The notes under the pieces were generated by a model that ran no database searches, was not told the origin of the DNA, and saw only the letters and a program-made list of their open reading frames with translations. From an uncultured Bacilli bacterium (GTDB lineage: Bacteria > Bacillota_I > Bacilli_A > RF39 > UBA660), in the NCBI GenBank assembly GCA_934090795.1, contig CAKOJQ010000007.1, forward strand, positions 7,490-71,489: a DNA stretch of 64,000 bases, given 5' to 3'. The translations under genes and the position numbers were made by a program. Positions 57,030 to 64,000 of the stretch are shown in pieces. Position 1 is the first letter of the stretch, and each line of letters opens with the position of its first letter.

Positions 57030-58412
57030 TTAATTAACAATTTTATTTTTTATGTTCTCAATATCATCTTTTAACTTCGCATTTGTGTTAATATCCTCTT
57101 CTATTTTATCACATGCATGTATAACTGTTGAATGGTCTCTATTTCCAAATTCAAGTCCTATTTTAACAAGAGTCTCATCAGTAGTAGTTTGGCTTAAATA
57201 TATTGCAATTTGTCTTGCATAATTTATGTTAGCATTTCTCTTCTTACTTTTTAAATCCTCAACACTTAAGTTAAAATATTCAGCAACAGCTCTTTGAATC
57301 CTTTGAATATTATTTGTTATATAAATTGATTTGCCCAAAAATTCTTTAAGTGCTTCTGTTGCAAATTCAACATTTATTTCTGGTGGTCTCATCATTGCAG
57401 CGTAAGCATACAATCTAGTTATTGCTCCCTCTAATTGTCTAACATCATTATCACAATTAGAAGCAATATATTCAATTACTTTATCACTAACCATTTCCGC
57501 CACCTCATGCCCCATCATCTTATTTCTAAGAATTTGACATCTAAGTTCAAAATCTGGTGGATAAATATTCGCTGTTAAACCCCATCTAAATCTAGTTAAT
57601 AGACGTTCTTCTAATAATTTTAAATCATCTGGCGATCTATCTGAACTTATAATTATTTGTTTATTTGAATCGTATAATTCAGTAAATGTATGGAAAAATT
57701 CATCTTGTGATTTATCAGCTCCCGATAAAAATTGAATATCATCTATAATAAGTACATCAATGTTACGATATTTATCTTTAAAATTGTTCATAACCTCATA
57801 ATTATCAACATTCTTATCTTTTCTAAGCATTCCAGTAAAGTCTGCAATAAATTCACTACTAGTTACATACAAAACAACTTTCCCAGAATTTTTAACAATC
57901 TGATTTCCTATCGCATGCATTAAATGGGTTTTACCAAGACCACTCTTTCCATATATAAATAAAGGATTATATATTTTCCCCGGATTTTCTGCTACCGCTT
58001 GAGCTGAAACAGTCGCAAATCTATTAGTATCTCCAACAATAAAATTATCAAAAGTATACTCTGGTTTTAAATTCGAATTTAACTTTTTATGCTCTATTTC
58101 TAGGGATTTGCCAAGATTTTTTGTTTCAACGCTTTTCTCTTCTTTAATAATTTCTTCATTATGTTTTTCACTTTTAAGAACAAATTCAAAATCATAATTA
58201 ACATTAGTTATTCCATATAAAACTTCACTCATTAAGTCAGTATAGTTCTTAGAAAGAAATGTTTTTTGAAACTCACTCTCAACCTCTACAATACAAGAAT
58301 TTTCATTTATCCCTAGTAATTTCGTGGGTTTTAACCAACTATTAAAAGAAAATGGTTGTATCTTAATTTGAATTTCTTTTAAAAATTTATTCCATAATTG
58401 TTCATTGTCCAT
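57030..58412 (-). CDS. dnaA: Chromosomal replication initiator DnaA
   Basis: 460 residues from ATG at 58412 (MDNEQLWNKFL), preceded by GGGGTGATG; a longer reading to 58622 is the untranslated box region. Domain I (1-90), variable II, AAA domain III with Walker A GKSGLGKTHL, Walker B VLIIDDIQFL, sensor EERLLTRFRWGL, and domain IV with NRDHSTVIHACDKI for DnaA-box contact. Starts replication at oriC. A putative promoter TTTATT-17-TACAAT (58447-58475) overlaps a DnaA box, so autoregulation is likely. Confidence 0.98.
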   Translation of the reverse strand: MDNEQLWNKFLKEIQIKIQPFSFNSWLKPTKLLGINENSCIVEVESEFQKTFLSKNYTDLMSEVLYGITNVNYDFEFVLKSEKHNEEIIKEEKSVETKNLGKSLEIEHKKLNSNLKPEYTFDNFIVGDTNRFATVSAQAVAENPGKIYNPLFIYGKSGLGKTHLMHAIGNQIVKNSGKVVLYVTSSEFIADFTGMLRKDKNVDNYEVMNNFKDKYRNIDVLIIDDIQFLSGADKSQDEFFHTFTELYDSNKQIIISSDRSPDDLKLLEERLLTRFRWGLTANIYPPDFELRCQILRNKMMGHEVAEMVSDKVIEYIASNCDNDVRQLEGAITRLYAYAAMMRPPEINVEFATEALKEFLGKSIYITNNIQRIQRAVAEYFNLSVEDLKSKKRNANINYARQIAIYLSQTTTDETLVKIGLEFGNRDHSTVIHACDKIEEDINTNAKLKDDIENIKNKIVN

Positions 58413-58469
58413 ACCATCACCCCGATGCTTCGTTTTTGCTACCCCTATTGTAAACCACGATTGTGGAAA

Positions 58470-58475
58470 AATAAA
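58470..58475 (-). promoter_or_regulatory. dnaA promoter -35 (with -10 at 58447-58452)
   Basis: Minus strand TTTATT (58470-58475), 17-bp spacer containing a TTTCCACAA DnaA-box-like sequence, TACAAT (58447-58452). Confidence 0.5.
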
Positions 58476-58647
58476 GAAAAAAATACAAAAATTTTTTTTA
58501 AACATAGTTATACACATACTTTTCCACAAAAATAAGTCCATTTTATCGGAATGTAAACAACTTATCCACAATTTCAACAATTTTAAATTCACATTGTTAA
58601 AAAGTTTTCCACTTTTCCACACATTATTGTGGAAAACTATTTTTCTT

Positions 58648-58676
58648 TACTTTTTTTCTAACTTATATTATACTAT
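58648..58676 (+). promoter_or_regulatory. Promoter of rpmH operon
   Basis: TTTACT, 17-bp spacer, TATACT, about 30 bases before the rpmH start; it lies just beyond the last DnaA box. Confidence 0.65.
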
Positions 58677-58704
58677 GATTACGAATGAAGCGGAGGTGCA
58701 AACG

Positions 58705-58827
58705 ATGAAAAGAACATATCAACCAAACAATAGAAAAATGAAAAAGAAACATGGATTCTTTGCTAGAAAAAATTCTAACATATTAAAATCTCGTAGACGT
58801 AAAGGTCGTAAAGTATTATGTAAGTAG
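58705..58827 (+). CDS. rpmH: 50S ribosomal protein L34
   Basis: 40 residues: MKRTYQPNNRKMKKKHGFFARKNS...SRRRKGRKVLCK, the L34 pattern with four residues fewer than usual in the middle. GGAGG precedes ATG at 58705. First gene on the plus-strand side of the origin. Confidence 0.97.
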   Translation: MKRTYQPNNRKMKKKHGFFARKNSNILKSRRRKGRKVLCK

Positions 58828-58846
58828 CCACGTAAGTGGTTTTTAT
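58826..58846 (+). terminator. Attenuator-like hairpin between rpmH and rnpA
   Basis: CCAC-GTAA-GTGG stem followed by TTTTTATT immediately after the rpmH stop. Probably partial, lowering rnpA expression relative to rpmH. Confidence 0.65.
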
Positions 58847-58869
58847 TCTAATCAATAGGAGGAATAACG

Positions 58870-59196
58870 ATGAATACTAAAATGCGAATTAAGTCCGCTG
58901 ATGAATTTAACGATATTATTAAAACCGGAACTAAGATCTATTCTCCATTCTTTATAATTTATTATAAGGAAAAAAAATTAGATAATCCTAGGTTTGGAAT
59001 TACCCAAGCTAAAAAGTTTGGCAAAGCTTATAAAAGAAATCGTTATCGTAGAATATTAAGAGAAATTATTAGAACTAATATAAAAGTATTTAAAAATGAA
59101 TATGACTATATTATAATAATAATGAAAAAGTGTGATACTTTAGATTTTAAACAAATCGAAGATAATTTGCTTAAAGTAATAAAGGAGAAACTATGA
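58870..59196 (+). CDS. rnpA: Ribonuclease P protein component
   Basis: 108 residues. RNase P protein core: SADEFNDIIKTG, RFGITQAKKFGKAYKRNRYRRILREIIR (the RNR-type basic helix). Assists RNase P RNA in 5' maturation of tRNA. AGGAGG precedes ATG; it overlaps yidC by four bases. Confidence 0.96.
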   Translation: MNTKMRIKSADEFNDIIKTGTKIYSPFFIIYYKEKKLDNPRFGITQAKKFGKAYKRNRYRRILREIIRTNIKVFKNEYDYIIIIMKKCDTLDFKQIEDNLLKVIKEKL

Positions 59197-60125
59197 AAAA
59201 AAAGTACATCATAATTTTAGTCAGCTTATGTTTCTTATTAACAGGTTGTACTAAATACTTATCAGATAATGATAACAAAAGAGTTATAAACGAAGAAACA
59301 GGTCAAAGTTTACCATCAAATATATTATGTAAACCAACAGACGATAATTTAAATTCTATTTATAAACAATATGAAGATAAATTAGAATTTAAATTAGAAG
59401 ATTTGCCTGATTGTGAAAATATCAAAATTTATGATTCTAAAACATATAGTGGTTTATGGGTTCAATTAATTGTAATGCCACTTGCCTACTTAATTATTAA
59501 AATTGGAAATTTTGTTGGTAACTATGGTTTATCAGTAATGATTGTCGGCTTATTAATTAGACTTATCTTAGTTCCATTTTCAGCTAAAACAATGAAACAA
59601 TCTGAAAACATGAAAAAAGCAAGTCCAGAACTAGCTAGACTAGAAAAGAAATATGAAAACAAAAATGATCAACAATCATTAACAATGAAAAGTACCGAAA
59701 TGTTACAAATTTACAAAAAATATAATATTAACCCAATGGGAAGTTGTTTAATCTCATTAATTCAATTTCCATTATTCTTCGGATTCCTAGAAGCAATAAA
59801 TCGTATTCCGGCAATCTTTGAAGGAACCTTAGGTGCATACCACTTAGGTATAACTCCTTTAATCGGATTAAGAACTGGAAATTATTACTATATCGTGTTA
59901 CTATTATTAATAATGTTAACAACATATTTGTCATTCAAAAACACTATGACTCAAACAAGTGGTAATCCCGAACAAGATAAACAAATGAAAATGATGACAT
60001 ACTTCATGTTAGTGTTCATAACAATTGCCTCATTTAGTTTACCAACTGCCATTGCCTTATACTGGGTTGTAACAAATGGATTTAACGTTATTCAAAATTT
60101 AATAATAATGAAGGGAAGAAAATAA
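59193..60125 (+). CDS. yidC: Membrane protein insertase YidC/SpoIIIJ
   Basis: 310 residues. Lipoprotein signal peptide with lipobox LLTGC, then five membrane helices; GLWVQLIVMPLAYLIIKIGNFVGNYGLSVMIVGLLIRLILVPFSAKTMKQSENMKK includes the hydrophilic-groove arginine. Inserts membrane proteins alone or with SecYEG. Conserved rpmH-rnpA-yidC-jag order. Confidence 0.97.
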   Translation: MKKKYIIILVSLCFLLTGCTKYLSDNDNKRVINEETGQSLPSNILCKPTDDNLNSIYKQYEDKLEFKLEDLPDCENIKIYDSKTYSGLWVQLIVMPLAYLIIKIGNFVGNYGLSVMIVGLLIRLILVPFSAKTMKQSENMKKASPELARLEKKYENKNDQQSLTMKSTEMLQIYKKYNINPMGSCLISLIQFPLFFGFLEAINRIPAIFEGTLGAYHLGITPLIGLRTGNYYYIVLLLLIMLTTYLSFKNTMTQTSGNPEQDKQMKMMTYFMLVFITIASFSLPTAIALYWVVTNGFNVIQNLIIMKGRK

Positions 60126-60126
60126 A

Positions 60127-60738
60127 GTGGAAGTATATTCATATGAAGGAAAAAAAGCAAATGAGGTTTTTGAAAAAGCCTTATCAGATTTAAATGTAAC
60201 AGAAGATGAAATATTATATCATAAACAACTTAACAAAGGTGGTTTCTTAAAAAGTGATACAGTTAAATATACAATTGTAAAACTAACTGAAGTTCAAAAC
60301 GCTATTAAATCATTTTTAGAAGAGACTATTAAAAACATGGGATTAGAAGTTAAATTTGAAACTAATATTAGAGAAAAACAAATTAATATCAAAATATTTT
60401 CTAACAATAATTCAATATTAATTGGAAGAGATGGTAAAAATTTAACCGCCTTATCAACAATTTGCAAACAATATATATATAATCAAATTGGAGTATATCC
60501 ATATTTAAATCTTGATGTTGAAAATTACAAAGATAAACAAATAACTCACATTGAAAGATTAGCTAAAAATTTAGCTAGAGAAGTTAAAAATACTAAACAA
60601 GAGATAGTAATGGAAAATATGAATTCATATGAAAGAAGAATTGTTCATAATTGCTTAACAAATATGAAAGGAATTACTACAATTTCCGAAGGTGAAGAAC
60701 CTAATAGACACGTTATTATCAAACCAACAGAGGATTAG
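60127..60738 (+). CDS. jag: RNA-binding protein KhpB/Jag
   Basis: 203 residues from GTG at 60127. Jag-N domain (EVYSYEGKKANEVFEKALSDLNV), KH domain with IGRDGKNLTALSTICK, R3H domain ending MNSYERRIVHNCLTNMKGITTISEGEEPNRHVII. Partner of KhpA in RNA regulation. Starts one base after the yidC stop. Confidence 0.96.
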   Translation: MEVYSYEGKKANEVFEKALSDLNVTEDEILYHKQLNKGGFLKSDTVKYTIVKLTEVQNAIKSFLEETIKNMGLEVKFETNIREKQINIKIFSNNNSILIGRDGKNLTALSTICKQYIYNQIGVYPYLNLDVENYKDKQITHIERLAKNLAREVKNTKQEIVMENMNSYERRIVHNCLTNMKGITTISEGEEPNRHVIIKPTED

Positions 60739-60745
60739 TTTAAAT

Positions 60746-60779
60746 AGACCTTATCGTAACATGATAATGGTCTTTTTTC
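60746..60779 (+). terminator. Terminator of the rpmH-jag operon
   Basis: AGACC-TTATC / GATAA-GGTCT stem with a bulge, then TTTTTT. Confidence 0.85.
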
Positions 60780-60892
60780 TTATTCCAATATAAAAATCAT
60801 AATTTTACATTAAATATACATAAATAATTTTAAAATTCTTTAAAAAAGTCGTAAACAATGATAAATTATAATTATGGAAGGAAGATTCTAAG

Positions 60893-61546
60893 TTGACTAA
60901 AAAAGAAATAATATTAAATGGTGAAAAATGGATTGTTGATTTTGAAACCGAAACAATTTATAAAAATTTAGAAATGATACCTAATGGCACGGGCACTTTA
61001 CCTATGTTAGGCAGATATGGAGATTATCCATTTAAAGTTTTTAGAAATGCATTATATTTTGAAACAAATGACAAGTATTACAAAGTTTATGCTGATGAAG
61101 TAATGGAAATTACTAAAGAAGAATATCAAGAAAGTAGAAATTATATAAAACTAAATAAAAATGATCCTTCTACATTAAGATTTGTATCTAAATATGTTAC
61201 GTCAGTAATACTTGATGAGGTCATGGAAAAACAATTTGGTTTAAAAGTATCAATACCAGTTGAAAATTCAAATAATGTAAATTTGTTATCAAGAAATTTT
61301 ACTCCTGAAATAGAAAATTATATTAAAAATATTTCAAAATCAATTCTTGCAATAATGCCTAATCAAGTAAATAGAAAAACTATAAAACAGCAAATTAAAG
61401 ATATTTATAAGAATGATATTTCAAAAAATGATGAATTACATAATACTATAATAAATAGTATTTATTTAAGCAATAAAGAAAGATTTGATTATTTATCAGA
61501 AAATATAATAAGAAGTCGTAATGCAAGAAAAAATAGCAGAAAATAG
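60893..61546 (+). CDS. Hypothetical soluble protein
   Basis: 217 residues from TTG at 60893, with GGAAGGAAG upstream. The N-terminal half is beta-rich (LNGEKWIVDFETETIYKNLEMIPNGTGTLPML, YPFKVFRNALYFETNDKYYKVYADEVMEI), the rest helical. No known family was recognised. It takes the place of mnmE after jag in Bacillus. It is followed after 106 bases by two further unknown genes on the same strand. Confidence 0.7.
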   Translation: MTKKEIILNGEKWIVDFETETIYKNLEMIPNGTGTLPMLGRYGDYPFKVFRNALYFETNDKYYKVYADEVMEITKEEYQESRNYIKLNKNDPSTLRFVSKYVTSVILDEVMEKQFGLKVSIPVENSNNVNLLSRNFTPEIENYIKNISKSILAIMPNQVNRKTIKQQIKDIYKNDISKNDELHNTIINSIYLSNKERFDYLSENIIRSRNARKNSRK

Positions 61547-61652
61547 TGATTAATAAATTGCTATTTTTTATATTATTAAAATTAGAAAGATATGAAATAT
61601 CACTTTTCTTACCCAAAAATGTTATAATGAATCTATAGGGAAGGACCATATT

Positions 61653-62345
61653 ATGAAATTAATTCTAAAACCAATCACTTTAAAAGAAGATACATTAAAT
61701 GAAATTAATAGCGGTAATTATGATGTAAACCTTTTTATATCATCAATCAAATCTCATCTTGAAAAAGCAAATGATTTAATTTATACCAAAATAGAAAGTC
61801 TAAACGAATTAGAACTATACCAAAAATTAAAACCAATTTATAATATTAAACTAAATACAAATGATTACTTAAAGGCTCTATCAAAAAAATATAACAAACA
61901 TTATACTAATTTTATAACCATAAGAGTTAATGAAGACAATTATTTTGTATTATCAACTAATAAATATGCTTATTTAGATGAAAGTACCATTGATTTAAAT
62001 AAATTTAGAAATTTAATAAATAGAGAAGAACTAATCATATTAAATAAAGAACTAATAAGAAATGAATATCTTGATGAAACAAATGAATTATTTTCATATT
62101 TTCTTGAAATATTAAAAAAAGAACTTTTAGTAAAAAACATTCTATTTGACTTAAAATGGTACACCAAAGAAGTAATGCATCAAGCAAGAACAGTTGCAGA
62201 TTTAGCAAATAATGAAAAAAATCCCGAATTATTCGAAATAGGTAAGATGTATAAAAAAGCATTAGCTAATTGTTATAACGAAGGAATCATTTCCAAAACT
62301 AAAAAAATATCAGTTCCTAAACATCGAAAAAATAAAAGAAATTAA
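61653..62345 (+). CDS. Hypothetical soluble protein
   Basis: 230 residues, mostly helical, basic C-terminal tail (KKISVPKHRKNKRN). GGGAAGGA precedes ATG. A central YNKHYTNFITIRVNEDNYFVLSTNKYAYL strand pair separates helical halves. No family was recognised. Confidence 0.7.
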   Translation: MKLILKPITLKEDTLNEINSGNYDVNLFISSIKSHLEKANDLIYTKIESLNELELYQKLKPIYNIKLNTNDYLKALSKKYNKHYTNFITIRVNEDNYFVLSTNKYAYLDESTIDLNKFRNLINREELIILNKELIRNEYLDETNELFSYFLEILKKELLVKNILFDLKWYTKEVMHQARTVADLANNEKNPELFEIGKMYKKALANCYNEGIISKTKKISVPKHRKNKRN

Positions 62346-62439
62346 TTTTTGTTATTATGTAAAATAATTGAAAAAATACATATATAAATTGTTTAATTAA
62401 CTAAATATATGATATATTTAAAATGAAAGTAGGTATAAT

Positions 62440-63918
62440 ATGACAAAAAAAGATGCAATAAAATTATTAGAACTTCCAGATGCCGAAATGTATTCAGTAG
62501 TAGAAATTAGAAAAGCATATCGTAAAGCAATGCAAAAAAATCATCCGGATCATGGCGGAAGTACTGAAATGGCTCAAAATATAAATGAAGCCAGAGAATA
62601 TTTGATTAAAAATTATGTAACATATATAGATCCTAATAAAGAGCCAATTTTAACAAAGGAACAAAAATTAGAAAGAATAAAGTTTAATATAGAGCAAGTA
62701 TTCAAAATATTTCTTGTTAAAAGAACTTTTTTTACTAAGTCTGAAGAATTATACACTCAATTAAAACTTTTGATGCGTGATGATCAAATCATAAAAGAAG
62801 TATCACAAGTTAATAATCCTGGTATTGAATATATTTTTTCCGTCGTAAAACCAAAAGCAAAAAAAATTATAACAACATATGTTGAAAATTATTGTGCTTT
62901 AAGAGGAATAAAGGCATCAGATTTAAGTAGTTTTGATGTACACAATATAGAATTTCCATTTGATCCAGATGACTATGTTAGCAAATTACAGAATGCTTAT
63001 ATAGTTTATTCAAAAAAATTTATGGAAAACTATGCAAAAGAAATTGAAAATTATGATTTAATTAAAAATGAAATAAATAAAATAATAAAAAATCTTCCAT
63101 ATGACGAAAGTAGGCCAATTTCAGAATTAACTAGTATATTTGTAAAAAAATACTATGATATTTATAAAATGAAAACAGATTATAATTATCTTCAAATGAA
63201 ATACAAAGCTAATTTAACAAATATAAATTCAACATTTATCGATATTGTTAAAAGAATGTCGACTAGTACATATTGGGACACGATGGATTTAAAAAGACAA
63301 ATAAATGATTTAAAAAAATCAACTGACACTCTAGGAAATTATTTAAATATAAATGAGGAAGATATTATTAAAAGTGAAATAATATTGCAAAAAGCATTAT
63401 CATTATTAGGCAAATGTCATATGTTTAATAAATCAGATTTGAATATGGACAAATTAAAATCATATTTAAATATAAATATTTTAGAAATAAAATTCCCATT
63501 TATGATTGATTATTTTATTAGTGTAATTGTAAAAATTGAAGAAAAAGCCATAGATAACTTTGATAAATTAGTAGAAGCTTATTGTGGAATTGAAACAGAA
63601 TTTAGCAAAAATTATGGAATACCTATTGATAAATTACAAAGGTTTATGTATGAACCAATAGATAAAACAAAATTAGATTTTTCTAGTCCACTTGATTTTA
63701 ATAAAATTGATAAAAAACTAGCGATAGCATATAAAAGATATATAGTTAAATATGTTAAAACTATACTTAATAATGATGATTCAAAATTTACTGAAGAAGA
63801 AAAACATGCCATAGTAGAAAAAATATTTTCAAATTTATACATTTATAGTAAAGAAGATATTAATGATATAATTTATGAACAAATCATAAACACTTTTGAA
63901 TCAGGAAAACATTTATAG
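62440..63918 (+). CDS. J-domain protein with long helical tail
   Basis: 492 residues. N-terminal J domain (about 1-62) with the HPD motif in YRKAMQKNHPDHGGSTEMAQNINEAREYL; such domains stimulate DnaK ATPase. The remaining 430 residues are helical with no zinc finger or DnaJ C-terminal domain, so it is not DnaJ itself but a dedicated co-chaperone or an adaptor of unknown target. GTAGGTA precedes ATG. Confidence 0.8.
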   Translation: MTKKDAIKLLELPDAEMYSVVEIRKAYRKAMQKNHPDHGGSTEMAQNINEAREYLIKNYVTYIDPNKEPILTKEQKLERIKFNIEQVFKIFLVKRTFFTKSEELYTQLKLLMRDDQIIKEVSQVNNPGIEYIFSVVKPKAKKIITTYVENYCALRGIKASDLSSFDVHNIEFPFDPDDYVSKLQNAYIVYSKKFMENYAKEIENYDLIKNEINKIIKNLPYDESRPISELTSIFVKKYYDIYKMKTDYNYLQMKYKANLTNINSTFIDIVKRMSTSTYWDTMDLKRQINDLKKSTDTLGNYLNINEEDIIKSEIILQKALSLLGKCHMFNKSDLNMDKLKSYLNINILEIKFPFMIDYFISVIVKIEEKAIDNFDKLVEAYCGIETEFSKNYGIPIDKLQRFMYEPIDKTKLDFSSPLDFNKIDKKLAIAYKRYIVKYVKTILNNDDSKFTEEEKHAIVEKIFSNLYIYSKEDINDIIYEQIINTFESGKHL

Positions 63919-63931
63919 AAAATAAAGGCTC

Positions 63932-63984
63932 TAGAATTTCTAGTGGGGAGCAAAAATATCCGCTGTAGAATTTCTAGTGGGGAG
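63932..63984 (+). repeat. 19-bp direct repeat with hairpins at window end
   Basis: TAGAATTTCTAGTGGGGAG occurs at 63932-63950 and 63966-63984 (34-bp period). Each copy can fold at CTAGAATTTCTAG or as GCTC...GAGC. The second is followed by TTTTTAT, so it could be a terminator, or the first units of an array cut by the window edge. Confidence 0.55.
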
Positions 63985-64000
63985 TTTTTATAAGAAAACT

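Larger units (their letters stand above)
58413..58704. other. oriC part 1: dnaA-rpmH region with clustered DnaA boxes
   Basis: Boxes: TGTGGAAAA 58462-58470, TTATACACA 58508-58516, TTTTCCACA 58520-58528, perfect TTATCCACA 58562-58570, TTTTCCACT 58605-58613, TTTTCCACA 58613-58621 and TGTGGAAAA 58628-58636. Seven boxes in 175 bp, plus the divergent dnaA and rpmH promoters. Transcription direction changes here. Confidence 0.92.

Noticed and set aside
58413..58622. A 70-codon N-terminal extension of dnaA and an overlapping plus-strand frame running into rpmH
   Set aside because: Both cover the DnaA-box region; dnaA has a proper ribosome-binding site at 58412 and L34 starts at 58705.

Overview
The window is about 64 kb of very AT-rich DNA around the replication origin of a low-GC Gram-positive bacterium. 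The standard genetic code fits: TGG encodes Trp and TGA is used as a stop. Gene order matches the Bacillus-type origin: rpmH-rnpA-yidC-jag run one way, and dnaA-dnaN-recF-gyrB-gyrA followed by ffs-tadA-dnaX-ebfC-recR-bofA run the other. The compact genes, very low GC and many small unknown genes suggest an uncultured, probably gut-dwelling Bacilli lineage (RF39/Mollicutes-like) that keeps a cell wall. That placement is inference.

Layout. 0.2-9.5 kb (minus strand): YihY/BrkB membrane protein, a solute-binding/GGDEF sensor with a degenerate active site, a small membrane protein, ligA, pcrA and gltX. 9.7-18.5 kb is an accessory stretch: a tRNA-Glu(CTC), a decayed gene, hsp20 under a CIRCE operator, a three-gene operon of unknown function, small membrane proteins, a trypsin-fold protein lacking all three catalytic residues beside a VanY-type carboxypeptidase, and a two-gene XRE regulator/CdiA_C-like nuclease module. 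18.6-25.6 kb (plus): compact addB-addA and a short UvrD-like helicase. 25.6-34.4 kb: CarD, TspO, DUF362 and CmpB-like proteins, mscS, an intact IS3-family element lodged inside a terminator, an AAA/DUF4143 ATPase with three upstream operator-like repeats, and glyS behind a compact T-box. 34.6-35.7 kb: a cold-shock protein and two small unknown genes. 35.7-47.6 kb (minus): ksgA, a 3D-domain protein, tatD, a SpoVT-like regulator, mfd, pth, trmN6, ricT, holB, bofA, recR, ebfC, dnaX, tadA and the SRP RNA. 49.5-58.4 kb (minus): gyrA, gyrB, recF, a ComK homologue, dnaN, dnaA. 58.4-58.7 kb: oriC with clustered DnaA boxes. 58.7-64 kb (plus): rpmH, rnpA, yidC, jag and three unknown genes, one with a J domain.

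The most unusual feature is the 1.9-kb non-coding stretch between gyrA and the SRP RNA. It holds ten ParB-type parS palindromes (TGTTTCACGTGAAACA type) interleaved with five exact Noc-type palindromes (TATTTCCCGGGAAATA), partly built by tandem duplication and framed by two identical DnaA-box-like segments. A sixth Noc site lies inside mfd. This looks like a composite centromere and nucleoid-occlusion loading zone about 7-9 kb from oriC. Neither parB nor noc is in the window.

The core genes act together in replication initiation (dnaA/dnaN/oriC), topology (gyrAB), clamp loading (dnaX, holB), recombination and repair (recF, recR, addAB, pcrA, ligA, mfd), translation (gltX, glyS, pth, tadA, ksgA, trmN6, rnpA, rpmH) and membrane insertion (yidC, SRP RNA). 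ComK, SpoVT-like, BofA-like and RicT proteins hint at retained parts of Bacillus-type developmental or competence control.
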